DNA of 39,178 nt from CAYJPA01 sp964371945 (GTDB taxonomy: Bacteria; Chloroflexota; Chloroflexia; Thermomicrobiales; UBA6265), in the NCBI GenBank assembly GCA_964371945.1, contig CAYJPA010000054.1:1-39178 (forward strand), in the 5' to 3' direction. A program made the translations under genes and the position numbers. Shown here one piece after another: positions 1 to 7,965 of this stretch (its first letter is position 1; each line of letters opens with the position of its first letter). The notes beneath the pieces are model-generated. The model saw only the letters and a program-made list of their open reading frames with translations, did not search any database and was not told the DNA's origin.

Positions 1-705
1 CTGAGGATCGTGAAGGAGCCGGTGCAGTTGCTGGAGAGCGCTAGCGTTGGCGACCTGATCAGCGAGATCAAGCGGCTCGGTCAACCCATTCGATTGATTG
101 TAATCGATACCCTTGCTAGAAATTTCGTCGGAGGAGATGAAAACTCGGCTCGCGAGATGGGCCTGCTGGTCAGTGCGCTCGACCGCATCCGCAAGGCGAC
201 CGATGCGACGGTGCTGATTCTGCATCACCAGACCAAGGCAACCGGGTCGATCAGGGGGAGCACCGCTCTCGAGGGTGCGGCCGATACGATCATGGCGGCG
301 ACGAAAATCAAAGGGGGCGTTCGTCTCACCTGCGAAAAGCAGAAAGATGCAGAGCCATTTCCGGCGTTCGTATTTTCGACGAGCACGGTCGCGCTTGGCG
401 AGGGTGAAAGCTCGCTCATCTTGGAATGCATCGATCGAGGTGAGCTTGTCAGCAAGCACGAGGCGTTCGTGGAGACCGCACTGTCGACACTGACGGCGCT
501 TGGTCCAACGGGCGCACGCTCGGGAGTTTGGCAAGCTGCCTGTGTAAATGCCGGCCTCTCCGAGCGCGGTTTTTATCGCCTTGCCGAGGAACTCGTAGAG
601 CGTGGATTGGTCGAGAAACAGAGCACAAAGATGTCGGTCCATTACCGTGTGCATCACCCAGCAGTTGAGCTCGATGACGACGAGGAGGATGCCATCGCCA
701 GCTAA
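1..705 (+). CDS. RepA-like AAA/RecA-fold helicase, C-terminal part (5' truncated by window edge)
   Basis: The reading frame is open from base 1, so the gene starts outside the window. What remains is a RecA-like ATPase half: a Walker B strand (LIVIDTLAR, about residues 33-41), then a strand ending in LILHHQTKATG, followed by the RGSTALEGAAD segment typical of RepA/AAA_25 hexameric helicases of plasmids, phages and integrated elements. The last 80 or so residues look like a winged-helix tail (SERGFYRLAEELVERGLVEK) with an acidic end. The Walker A loop must lie upstream and is not visible. The family unwinds DNA at replication origins of mobile elements, often next to a primase. Family assignment is from motif recognition; the exact substrate is unknown. 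It is followed by a long palindrome and then an ArdC-like gene, which suits a mobile replicon. Confidence 0.8.
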   Translation: MRIVKEPVQLLESASVGDLISEIKRLGQPIRLIVIDTLARNFVGGDENSAREMGLLVSALDRIRKATDATVLILHHQTKATGSIRGSTALEGAADTIMAATKIKGGVRLTCEKQKDAEPFPAFVFSTSTVALGEGESSLILECIDRGELVSKHEAFVETALSTLTALGPTGARSGVWQAACVNAGLSERGFYRLAEELVERGLVEKQSTKMSVHYRVHHPAVELDDDEEDAIAS

Positions 706-1046
706 CCCTCCATTTCAGGCCCAGGTGCTCACGGGTCTTTAACAAGTGAATAGTGGTGCCAAGCTGCCAGTGCTACTGCACTGGCAGCAGGCACCACACC
801 CTGACAAGAAGAGCACATGACGTTCACATCTGAAATCGCCGCGAGTCGCTGGGCAATGGGCATCGAGTTGCCGGCGTTGACGGACGTGGTCGCGCATGTA
901 GGGTGATGCGCGGCCTGTCAACGAAACGTACCAGCGATCGACACGTCCGGACGAGAGGAAGGGCAGCAATACGCATCACGCAAACCAAGCGAACACCAAA
1001 CAATGTAGATGTCATTGACGATCGGCCACTCATGAGGACACCGAGG
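706..1046. other. Gene-free stretch apart from the palindrome
   Basis: Apart from the palindrome at 753-797 nothing is recognisable. The frame of the next gene is open back to 903, but the upstream residues are Arg/Thr-rich and lack a ribosome binding site, so this part is probably leader. Confidence 0.4.
753..797. repeat. 45-base interrupted palindrome downstream of the helicase gene
   Basis: The outer arms are GTGGTGCC (753-760) and GGCACCAC (790-797). The inner arms are CTGCCAGTGC (764-773) and GCACTGGCAG (778-787), around a TACT loop. Only a small internal loop (AAG opposite CA) separates inner from outer stem, giving 18 base pairs in all. It starts 48 bases after the helicase stop. No T run follows, so it is not a classical intrinsic terminator. 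It could be an RNA hairpin that ends or protects the helicase transcript, or a DNA site such as an origin or transfer element. Confidence 0.7.
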
Positions 1047-1811
1047 ATGCCAAAACAACACACCACGGAGTTTCCCAACAGTGATCGCGTGATCTGGATT
1101 GCCGAGCAGCTCAACCGGGGATCCGCACGGCCGCTCCTGGACTTCCTCGGATACATGCGATCAGATCAATCAAACTCAATCGAAACACTGCTCGGCCTCT
1201 GGGTGCCACAAGCTGGCGATCTCAGCCCGGAGCCAGACGAGCTCATGGAGGAGCTCAACGATGAGATGACCGATTTCCATTCGATTCTATGCTCAGGATG
1301 CGCAGACGAAGACGACTGGCGACCGACAGTCAAGAGTGTGCACGGCACGTTCAGAAACATTGACCATGAGTTTTTGCATCTCATCGAGCAGCTCTATCGC
1401 CACAACATCGACGTTCATGTGAGCGACCGCGCGATGTCATTTGATGGGACCGACGGACGACAGATTTTGATCCGGTCTGGACTCGAGCCGTTGATTCGCC
1501 ACGGAGCCTTGCTCCGTGAGGTCGCGCGCATTGCGCTTGAACATGACCTCGGAGAGTTCAGCGAGGATGTCCCTGAAACGGACGTGCTCGAAGCCGAATC
1601 ATTGGCCTATTTGCTCATGGGTGCCTTTGATCACGACGATCCGCGGGCGGACTGTGCGCTCCGATCGCTGAGTGTTGATTACGTCAATCTACTCGACTCG
1701 CTTTGCCGGATCGACGTGGGGTTCGAGCGTGCCCGCATCCTGATTGGTGAAGAGCGATTGCAACCGCGGACCTGGGATCACGCCTGGAGTATGTATGGGA
1801 ATGTGATGTAA
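1047..1811 (+). CDS. ArdC/ImmA-like protein with degenerate metallopeptidase motif (predicted pseudoenzyme)
   Basis: The C-terminal half has the layout of the zincin domain of ArdC-like antirestriction proteins and M78 peptidases, and it aligns by eye with the gene at 2492-3340. That protein reads HNLQVIDDRSLG, then LLHEFAHH, then VEACAFVV. This one reads HNIDVHVSDRAM, then LLREVARIALEH, then LEAESLAYLL. The zinc motif HExxH is REVAR here (1515-1529, about residues 157-161), so both histidines are Arg while the Glu and the downstream EAES segment remain. The two Arg codons, CGT and CGC, are each one A-to-G change from His codons. Zinc proteolysis is therefore unlikely; a binding or regulatory role is possible. 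The start at 1047 is preferred for its upstream GAGG (1034-1037); 1032 or 903 are alternatives. The function is not otherwise recognised. Confidence 0.7.
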   Translation: MPKQHTTEFPNSDRVIWIAEQLNRGSARPLLDFLGYMRSDQSNSIETLLGLWVPQAGDLSPEPDELMEELNDEMTDFHSILCSGCADEDDWRPTVKSVHGTFRNIDHEFLHLIEQLYRHNIDVHVSDRAMSFDGTDGRQILIRSGLEPLIRHGALLREVARIALEHDLGEFSEDVPETDVLEAESLAYLLMGAFDHDDPRADCALRSLSVDYVNLLDSLCRIDVGFERARILIGEERLQPRTWDHAWSMYGNVM

Positions 1812-2491
1812 CCCTCGAACAGCTGTCTTCGGAGTAACTCAATGCATCGACCGACTGCCGATCAAGATGCCGGATGGGTCGGTTCGCTGCTCGCACCATC
1901 GTGGAACGACGGGTGCCCCAAACGATGGGGCGCTCGTCGACTCGACCACTACACGAACGCTCCGACGACGGCACCGCGAACCGCTCGCAATCCGCCCGAT
2001 CGACTCGTTCCCGTCCAAACCGGACACAGGTGGATTTGGCCGTCAGCTCGCGCTATTTCCAGGTTCGGGACGACGACCATGCACGGCGACAGACGGATAT
2101 ATGGAGCAAAAAGGCGGCCCCAGAAATGGATCACATGTCCGATCTTCGGGAGCCTTCGGTGGATAACGGGAAAACTACGGGGTATGGGTTGACCACTTCT
2201 GAAAATTCTCCTCGCGCGAAAGCACAGGGTAACCAATGGAGATTCGTCAATGCCCCGCTACGATCACACGATCACATCGGCCGACCTCGAGCGTTCGACG
2301 GCACCAGTCAACCGTCATGCACACCGGCGCGTGCGGTCGTTATCCCGATCGATGCAGCGAGGTCCATCGTTGTCAGACCAGAGCTAATCGCTGGACGAAG
2401 GCACAGACCACGCCTCGTGCGTTGTTCAAACCTTGGTCATCAGACCACTTGTCGCTCGTCGACCGTTCGTACCAACGCAAGAAAGTAGACC
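1812..2491. other. 680-base stretch with no supported gene
   Basis: Several overlapping open frames exist in all plus frames, but they have Arg/Ser/Thr-rich translations with no domain-like patterning, and none has a convincing ribosome binding site. It may be leader or decayed sequence between the two ArdC-like paralogues. No RNA gene was recognised. Confidence 0.4.
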
Positions 2492-3340
2492 GTGATACCT
2501 ATGAAAGTCAATGACGACGTTATCTATATGCTGCCGCCTCGTCGGGCGCTGGAGCGGCCGCTGCCAGATTTGAATCGCCGGGTCGATGATCTGGGCGTGC
2601 GCGCTGTTGCTGATGCGATCAGTGTGCTTGAAGAAGATATGGAGAACAAAAACCCGCGGCGATTCATGCACTTCTTGGAATCGAGACTCGCCTATCCCGA
2701 CCTTCCTCTTGACGACCAGCTTTTGCTGTGGATGCAAATCCCCGCCGATGGCATTGGTCAACGAATGATCGAGCATCAATCACCCACACCGAGCATGCGC
2801 GTGGCGCCGTCGACGGCGCTGCTGATTGGATCCGATCGCACAACGGTGAAGCTGGCACCGCTCGGCGATGTCCTGAGCCAGATACACTCCTTAACCTCGT
2901 TTGCGTCGTTCCCCGCGGTTCCAGTCGCGGACCGATACGCTGATCTCAAGACTCGAATCGAGCAGCATAACCTTCAGGTGATCGACGACCGTTCACTGGG
3001 AGAATGCTTAGGCTCCTATCGAGCAAATGAGAGGACGCTTGACATTACATGGCACCTAACCGGCGCCCACCAGATGAGCGTGCTGCTGCATGAATTCGCC
3101 CATCACTGCATGTGGCATCAGAAATGGACTGACTCGTACGAATGGGAATTCGCGGTTGAGGCGTGCGCATTCGTGGTTGTGAAACTTCTCGGGTTCGATG
3201 CCTCGGACTATACCTTCAATTATCTTGCATACCATGGACCGCGGGGCCAGAGTCTGCGATTAATCATGAAAGAAATCGACGCCTGCGTCATACGCATGCT
3301 GACGATGCTCTATCCGGATACTTATGAGTCCGATTTTTGA
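2492..3340 (+). CDS. ArdC/ImmA-like zinc metallopeptidase-domain protein
   Basis: This is a 282-residue protein. The C-terminal third carries HEFAH (residues 200-204), followed about 19 residues later by EFAVEACAFVVV. E223 in that segment is the likely third zinc ligand, and the ending DYTFNYLAYH resembles ArdC-like proteins, where the domain ends in a YSFPYLA-type strand. In that family the zincin domain often accompanies an N-terminal DNA-binding domain and acts as an antirestriction factor on plasmids and conjugative elements. The N-terminal region here (LERPLPDLNRRVDDLGVRAV and onward) is not recognised as the usual ssDNA-binding domain, so the role in antirestriction is inference. GTG 2492 has AAGAAAG (2479-2485) upstream; ATG 2501 is an alternative. 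It is paralogous to the degenerate gene at 1047-1811. Confidence 0.75.
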   Translation: MIPMKVNDDVIYMLPPRRALERPLPDLNRRVDDLGVRAVADAISVLEEDMENKNPRRFMHFLESRLAYPDLPLDDQLLLWMQIPADGIGQRMIEHQSPTPSMRVAPSTALLIGSDRTTVKLAPLGDVLSQIHSLTSFASFPAVPVADRYADLKTRIEQHNLQVIDDRSLGECLGSYRANERTLDITWHLTGAHQMSVLLHEFAHHCMWHQKWTDSYEWEFAVEACAFVVVKLLGFDASDYTFNYLAYHGPRGQSLRLIMKEIDACVIRMLTMLYPDTYESDF

Positions 3341-3390
3341 CGATGGCGCCGCCGAGTGGCGGGTGACTCGTTGAGGAACTGAGCATCGCA

Positions 3391-3433
3391 GGACGGCACC
3401 GGTTGAGCATGCGATTCGTCGCCGGGGCCGTCC
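3391..3433. repeat. Hairpin downstream of ArdC-like gene
   Basis: GGACGGCACCGG (3391-3402) pairs with CCGGGGCCGTCC (3422-3433) at 11 of 12 positions across a 19-base loop. It lies about 50 bases past the stop at 3340. There is no T run, so it is at most a weak or factor-assisted terminator. Confidence 0.5.
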
Positions 3434-3524
3434 CGCGTTGTTGGTCACAGGACCGATCTCCGTAAGAAGTGATGGAAGAACGTCGGGTTCGCTCTTGGTG
3501 CCCGTGCTCTCCGCCGGCGGTTTT

Positions 3525-3557
3525 GACCGCTTCAGGGCAACGTCACCTGAAGCGGTC
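3525..3557. repeat. Perfect 12-bp inverted repeat
   Basis: GACCGCTTCAGG (3525-3536) and CCTGAAGCGGTC (3546-3557) pair perfectly around a 9-base loop. The right arm is followed by TTG rather than a T run. The stem is stable enough to form in RNA, but the role is unknown. Confidence 0.6.
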
Positions 3558-4194
3558 TTGTCCGGTCTCACCCAATGTCACAATCGACATCGTGTGCACC
3601 CTCGAGTGGTGCATCAGTTCTGCGTGGCGCTCGCAGCTGCCCTCTCGTGCCGGACCCGTCCAGGCGATCGTCCGGGTTTCCCGTGTCTCGGCGCCGGACT
3701 GACCGGGATCAAACCTGCCACGAGATCAAGGGCGATCTCGCGAATCCGCGGCAAGCGAGCGCATACCCAGGCACGTTCCGCCGTTTGCAGTGGCGCGACA
3801 TCGTGGACCTGTTGGTCGCTGGTTCCGATCAACGATCGAACCTTGATGCCAGAGGGTTTTGCCCGCGTGTCGGTCGGGTGCTCGGTTCGCTATGGGTCAA
3901 GCTGGGCACACCGTGGCGTTCCCCCGGTTCGCGTGAGTGTGTTCGCACTGAACTGTCCGGCTGGGCGGAAAGTTGTTCATCGGTCGCTCGTTGCTCGGGG
4001 CTACTTGGATCGTTGCTCGCCGGTCGGTAGGCCCTGGGTCTCTGGGGTGTTCGATGACTAGATGGCTGGCACTGGGTGGCTGAGCAACCAGTGCAGGCTT
4101 TGGGCCTCGTGCCGGCCGGGAGCACGCCGACCACGGGTCCACTCACCCACTACGAGGAGTCCGTTGTGCTACGTCGTGATGAACCAAGGCAACC

Positions 4195-4233
4195 AAAGGT
4201 GCTCGGTGGTCACACGCGACACCGAGCACTTTT
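4195..4233 (+). terminator. Possible rho-independent terminator
   Basis: A perfect 10-bp stem, GTGCTCGGTG (4199-4208) with CACCGAGCAC (4220-4229), is preceded by AAA and followed by TTTT (4230-4233). The geometry fits an intrinsic terminator on the plus strand, although the T tract is short. No recognised plus-strand gene ends just upstream, so it would terminate either readthrough from 3340 or an unrecognised transcript. Confidence 0.45.
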
Positions 4234-4300
4234 GCGGCTCATCACATGGGATGATCGCAGGGCCTCGCATGGCCGGCAGGAGCGCCAGGTAGTCAGGCGC

Positions 4301-4350
4301 CCACCGATCCAAGGACGTGTGGCACCAGGTCGCTGTCCTTGGATCGGTGG
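4301..4350. repeat. Perfect 16-bp inverted repeat
   Basis: CCACCGATCCAAGGAC (4301-4316) and GTCCTTGGATCGGTGG (4335-4350) are exact reverse complements across an 18-base spacer. This is the longest perfect palindrome I found in the window. It lies about 110 bases beyond the end of the minus-strand small ORF (4460) and so could end that transcript, but it lacks a T tract on either side. A recombination or protein-binding site is equally possible. Confidence 0.7.
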
Positions 4351-4459
4351 GATTAGCGCTTCATGGCAACCTGATTGACGTTATGTCGATCATGGTGCCG
4401 CCTGTACGTGGTGCGCCCGCACGGGACCGAGCGCACCACACCCAAACTGCCATACCACG

Positions 4460-4630
4460 CTAAATGTTACGTTGCACCCGCGCTTGTTTGGTCACGATCA
4501 CAGGTGGTCGTGTTTGCTGGACAGTCTGCCACCGGATCGGGGTGACGCCGGCGTTGCGAGCAGGTTGATCGGTCGCCAGCCTGGTGCGCTCTGCGGACTT
4601 GGCGTCACCAACGTAGTCGATTAATCGCAT
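4460..4630 (-). CDS. Small basic protein overlapping the integrase-N gene (56 aa, unknown)
   Basis: On the minus strand an ATG at 4630 lies inside the end of the gene at 4621-5226 and overlaps its stop by 10 bases, as expected for translational coupling. The frame runs 56 codons to TAG at 4460-4462. The product starts MRLIDYVGDAKSAERTRLA, is basic, and contains a VTPIRWQTVQQT segment. No family is recognised. Support is limited to the overlap and the plausible composition. It could be a small partner of the upstream protein, or simply chance. Confidence 0.4.
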   Translation of the reverse strand: MRLIDYVGDAKSAERTRLATDQPARNAGVTPIRWQTVQQTRPPVIVTKQARVQRNI

Positions 4631-5226
4631 GAGTTCGCCTCGTTCTCGGACCGTTCGACCGCCTTGATCCAGACGCCAAACGCCTCGACCGACCGCGTGA
4701 TCTTCGCGATCGCCCCCATTGACAACGGCTGACCTTGTTGGATCGCTTCCAATTGCTGTTTCGCGATGAAGGTCGCGATCAGATCAGGGCTCCAGCCGTC
4801 AGGCCTCAGGGACCGCCCTTCTGCTTTTAGCCACTCCGTGAACTCCGTCAGCGTCGCCCGGCGAGCTTCGATCGCACGCGCACTCCTTCCTAGTCCCAAT
4901 AAATAGAGTGCATAGTGTAATACTTGGTCTTCGATTGGCATCAAGGATCCCTCTGGATGTGGTGCGAACCGAAGGTCCACTCCGTGGACACCTGATCTGT
5001 CAAGCCATAGTTCGTTCGCCGGTCTCAACTTCGATCGCGCGCGCAAGGCTCTGTCGCGGGCGAGAGACACATGGCTCCTCCGTGGGAGTCCGGTCATGGC
5101 GTGCCACCACATGCCAAAACCGTCAATCACGACCGAGGGCAACGAACGCGACGTTGACAGAACAAACTCCTTAAATGAACCTTCGATTCGCATATCGGTT
5201 AAAACGGTTGGTTGATTGGATTTCAC
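4621..5226 (-). CDS. Tyrosine-recombinase N-terminal (SAM-like) domain protein lacking the catalytic domain
   Basis: The protein has 201 residues. Its second half (from about residue 90: EDQVLHYALYLLGLGRSARAI and onward, ending near FGVWIKAVERSE) resembles the helical core-binding domain of phage-type integrases (four helices, with a TLTEFTEWL-type segment). No catalytic R, HxxR or Tyr region follows in any frame before 4380, so it cannot itself recombine DNA. It may be a decayed integrase, or a DNA-binding accessory or regulator. The start at GTG 5226 is chosen because an excellent promoter places transcription start almost on that codon; ATG 5193 is the alternative. A 56-codon ORF overlaps its end. 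The family call rests on helix pattern and is moderate. Confidence 0.6.
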   Translation of the reverse strand: MKSNQPTVLTDMRIEGSFKEFVLSTSRSLPSVVIDGFGMWWHAMTGLPRRSHVSLARDRALRARSKLRPANELWLDRSGVHGVDLRFAPHPEGSLMPIEDQVLHYALYLLGLGRSARAIEARRATLTEFTEWLKAEGRSLRPDGWSPDLIATFIAKQQLEAIQQGQPLSMGAIAKITRSVEAFGVWIKAVERSENEANSCD

Positions 5227-5262
5227 TCCGTTGATAATAGCACATAAGTGCTATAAATGCAA
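5224..5262 (-). promoter_or_regulatory. Sigma70-like promoter with overlapping palindromic operator, probably leaderless
   Basis: Read on the minus strand, TTGCAT (5262-5257) and TATTAT (5239-5234) are separated by exactly 17 bases. The -10 ends 7 bases before the GTG at 5226, so transcription would begin at or next to the start codon. The perfect palindrome ATAGCAC-ATAA-GTGCTAT (5237-5254) covers the spacer and half of the -10, where a repressor would block polymerase. The local AT richness contrasts with the surrounding GC-rich DNA. Confidence 0.6.
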
Positions 5263-7189
5263 GCGAAATAGAAAGAAATACGCGACAAGCGTATGATTAA
5301 CAATAAGCTGATCCGGGATAGAGACACGTGTTAATAGAGCGACGCACACCAGGCCACGCGTGGTCTCAGCCGGGCGGCAGCAGGTCGCTGGCATGTACTG
5401 CCGAGCCCTCGGGCATTGGCAGATCGGTTCGCGAGGTGACGCGATTGGCTCGCTCGTCATGGACCGGACAGTGCGGTTGTCGTGGGATCTGGGCACGTGC
5501 TCAGCTCGGTGCGTCCGGTGGGTGGGTGCTCGTCCGCTTCGTTGGGCCGCGGGCGAGCAGCGTACGGTGCGGGATGCCGGGGAGCTCGTCATGGTACGCA
5601 TGACCAGATCATTCGCATGAAGGTACGGTTTACAGCGAGGGTCGGCATCGCCTGGGTCGGCACCTACGCACACGCTGCCCTTAAGCACCGACTTGCTTTT
5701 GATATCTCGACCAGCGCCCGCACGGGCCACCAGACAGCTCGAGCGCTGGATCAGCGGACGAGCGGGGACGAACTAGCCAGCCAACACCGGACATATGGCA
5801 AAACCGAGCGCGCCCACCCGCGAGCGCACGCATGGCATGAAAGGCATCCCACCGAACTGCGCGTGCGATCGACGGTGATCAGAGGTGAATGCGAGGACGA
5901 GCCCGGACAACGCGGCCGCCCCGAACGGGCGCCGATGGAAGGCCACAGCCTCTATTTCTCCTCATCCGGGCGTATGGTCTGAGGATGCCCGACTGGCATG
6001 CGGCGGACCTGTAAAGGCAACCGGCGGCGACCCTTCTCAAACAGATACGAACCACCGGCCGCGGTCGATCGGTCGAACGAAGCCACCTGGTTCGCTCGCG
6101 TGCCCGACGGGAACGTGCCCATATCGGTGCCTACGACACACGCGAATGACCGCCGCGCTGTTCGGGTAGACGCGTCTCGTCAGGCAACGGGCACGTGCGG
6201 TACCGATCGGCGTCGCGCGCACCTGTCCGCATAACTGCTCAGTTGGCCACAGGCGAGTGCTGACAGTCGACGTCCGGCCGGATGCTCACATCGCCGTACG
6301 GTAGGCAGCCTGAACACTGCTCCTGATGAGCAACCGGAATCAGGCGTCATGCCGGAGTTCGCCACGGCGGATCGCACGATCGTCGAAATGCGGGATCACG
6401 TCCGCCGTGATGCGATTGCCGTTGGTCGATGGGTCGCCGGCGTCGACAGGCGATGCACCGCGCTGCGGGTTGACATGAACGCCGACGTCCCTGACGTGCG
6501 CTCGAGGCAACCTCCGTTCATGCTCGACACTGCTCGGCGCTGGCGTCGGCATCTTCGGATTGTTTGCTCGCCCAGGGGATGCCCTCCCCGCCTCGAGGAA
6601 ACGCGACCCCACCCGTGGTTTTCGCCTCGTTATGCTCCCCTTTACGCGTCAGCCAAAATGTTTCTTTGCCAGCTAGCTGAAACGGAGCGTTCGCTCGCTC
6701 AAACAGGAACATCTCTGCCGCTTGAGCAGCCTGAGGCATAAGCCTCCGTTTGCCCATTGCTCAGGCGCGCCGTCAATCCGGCCCGGACTGCCGCACGGCT
6801 CACTCGCGGATTTCGTCAGATCGAGACCGCACATCCGTTAACGTCGGGGTACCAGCCATCATGCCCCGCAGTGTCTCGTCACGAGATCTCGAAGATGCAC
6901 ACGTGGCGATGGTTGGTTCCGTGTTTCGACCAATTGACCGCCCAAGCGCAGAATGAAGGTGAGGGGAGTGCGTGCGATTTCACGACGCATCGCCGGGTCG
7001 TTGAAACGATGATCACGACAGTGAACGCATCTGTGACTGCAACTGGAGACCACGTCGATTGGACTATGCGTTGTCCAATGAAGCGAAACCAATGACGTCA
7101 CAGACGTTCCTGCGCAGGAAGCAAGCATCCGACCTCAAACGACCGTAAATCACGTGACGACGCACTGCCAATGCTGGCAGTTGGAGGAC
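5263..7189. other. About 1.9 kb without a supportable gene
   Basis: Open frames are present on both strands, but their translations are Arg/Pro/Thr/His-rich, overlap each other, and show no motif, no consistent ribosome binding site and no neighbour logic. Only short stems are visible, for example GAGGC-ATAA-GCCTC at 6733-6746 and ATCACG-TCCGC-CGTGAT near 6388-6404. No tRNA or rRNA was recognised. It is either decayed mobile-element DNA or contains genes with no family I can recognise. Confidence 0.4.
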
Positions 7190-7192
7190 ATG

Positions 7193-7885
7193 ATGACGCA
7201 CAAACGACGCACAAAGCAACGAGCACTCTGCTGGCCAGGACCCGTGGACAGCGAAACCTGTTCCGGGGTTGTCACGCGGATCCTGTATGAAGGCAGGAAT
7301 GGGTATGTCGTGGCTCGCTTGGCAGCGGGTCGATCGGATGCGGCGGCGGTGGAGACGCCGGATCGCGAGACCGTCAGATTGGTCGGCGTCATCCCGGGAC
7401 TTCGGATCGGAGATGTCGTCGATGCAACAGGACGCTGGCGACGCCATCCCAGGTATAGGCGTGAATTTATGGCGGTTCAGGCGGTACGGCATGAATCGGA
7501 TCCTACGGTCTTGTTGCAGAGTTTGGCTGCCGCGCGAACGCGGGCGCACCTTGCAAGCCGGCTGATCCCGGGAATAGGCTCACGCACGGCTGACCGTATC
7601 GTGGGGCATTTTGGGGAACGTACCGCCGAGATCCTGGAATTGGCGCCTGAACGACTAGAAGAGATTCATGGACTCGGACGTGCGAAGAGAACGCTCATTG
7701 GAAAGCTCTGGAGGGATCAATGCGTCGTTCGGGATCTGATGGCTCGATTTCAGGTCCGCGAGATACCAATTGAACGTGCCGTGCAGCTGTATCGCGCATG
7801 CCCCAATGCGAGTCTGGAAGAACTTGACGCGTTGTCCTTCGAGGACACCCGAAGCCGTTTTGACTCAGAGGATGTCGCTGCCTAA
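7193..7885 (+). CDS. RecD2-like N-terminal OB/helix-hairpin-helix module without helicase domain
   Basis: The protein has 230 residues. From about residue 25 it matches the start of RecD2-type helicases: an OB-like unit (GVVTRILYEGRNGYVVARL, then VIPGLRIGDVVDATGRW and HPRYRREFMAVQ). Tandem helix-hairpin-helix motifs follow (LIPGIGSRTADRIVGHFG, then EEIHGLGRAKRTLIGKLW), and then the VRDLMARFQVREIPIERAVQLYR stretch. Full RecD2 runs to 700 or more residues and continues with Walker A and SF1B motifs; here the frame stops at 7885 and no helicase motifs follow. It could be a truncated relic or a stand-alone DNA-binding protein. ATG 7193 is chosen because GGAGG (7183-7187) sits 5 bases upstream; ATG 7190 is too close. 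HHH units bind DNA non-specifically. Confidence 0.75.
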   Translation: MTHKRRTKQRALCWPGPVDSETCSGVVTRILYEGRNGYVVARLAAGRSDAAAVETPDRETVRLVGVIPGLRIGDVVDATGRWRRHPRYRREFMAVQAVRHESDPTVLLQSLAAARTRAHLASRLIPGIGSRTADRIVGHFGERTAEILELAPERLEEIHGLGRAKRTLIGKLWRDQCVVRDLMARFQVREIPIERAVQLYRACPNASLEELDALSFEDTRSRFDSEDVAA

Positions 7886-7965
7886 GCGTAGGTGGTCCTC
7901 GCGTGAGTGCCGGATGTTTGGCCGCTCAGTCCCTCGATGATCTTCCATGTTGGGTTGCGCACGCG

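Larger units (their letters stand above)
3341..4459. other. Gene-poor stretch with four hairpins
   Basis: No open frame here gives a domain-like protein. The longest (3438-4061, plus) is rich in Arg, Ser, Cys and Gly and has no good start context. The recognisable contents are the inverted repeats at 3391-3433, 3525-3557, 4199-4229 and 4301-4350. The stretch may be decayed, or may encode structured RNA. Confidence 0.4.

Noticed and set aside
3438..4061. Plus-strand ORF of 207 codons in the gene-poor region
   Set aside because: Unpatterned Ser/Arg/Cys-rich translation, no ribosome binding site, contains a hairpin arm pair within it.
5237..5254. Palindrome considered as a LexA box
   Set aside because: It lacks both the GAAC-N4-GTTC and CTGT-N8-ACAG patterns; kept as an unassigned operator.
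5482..5982. Plus-strand ORF of 166 codons
   Set aside because: Composition biased to Arg, His and Gly, overlapped by several equally long frames, no motif.
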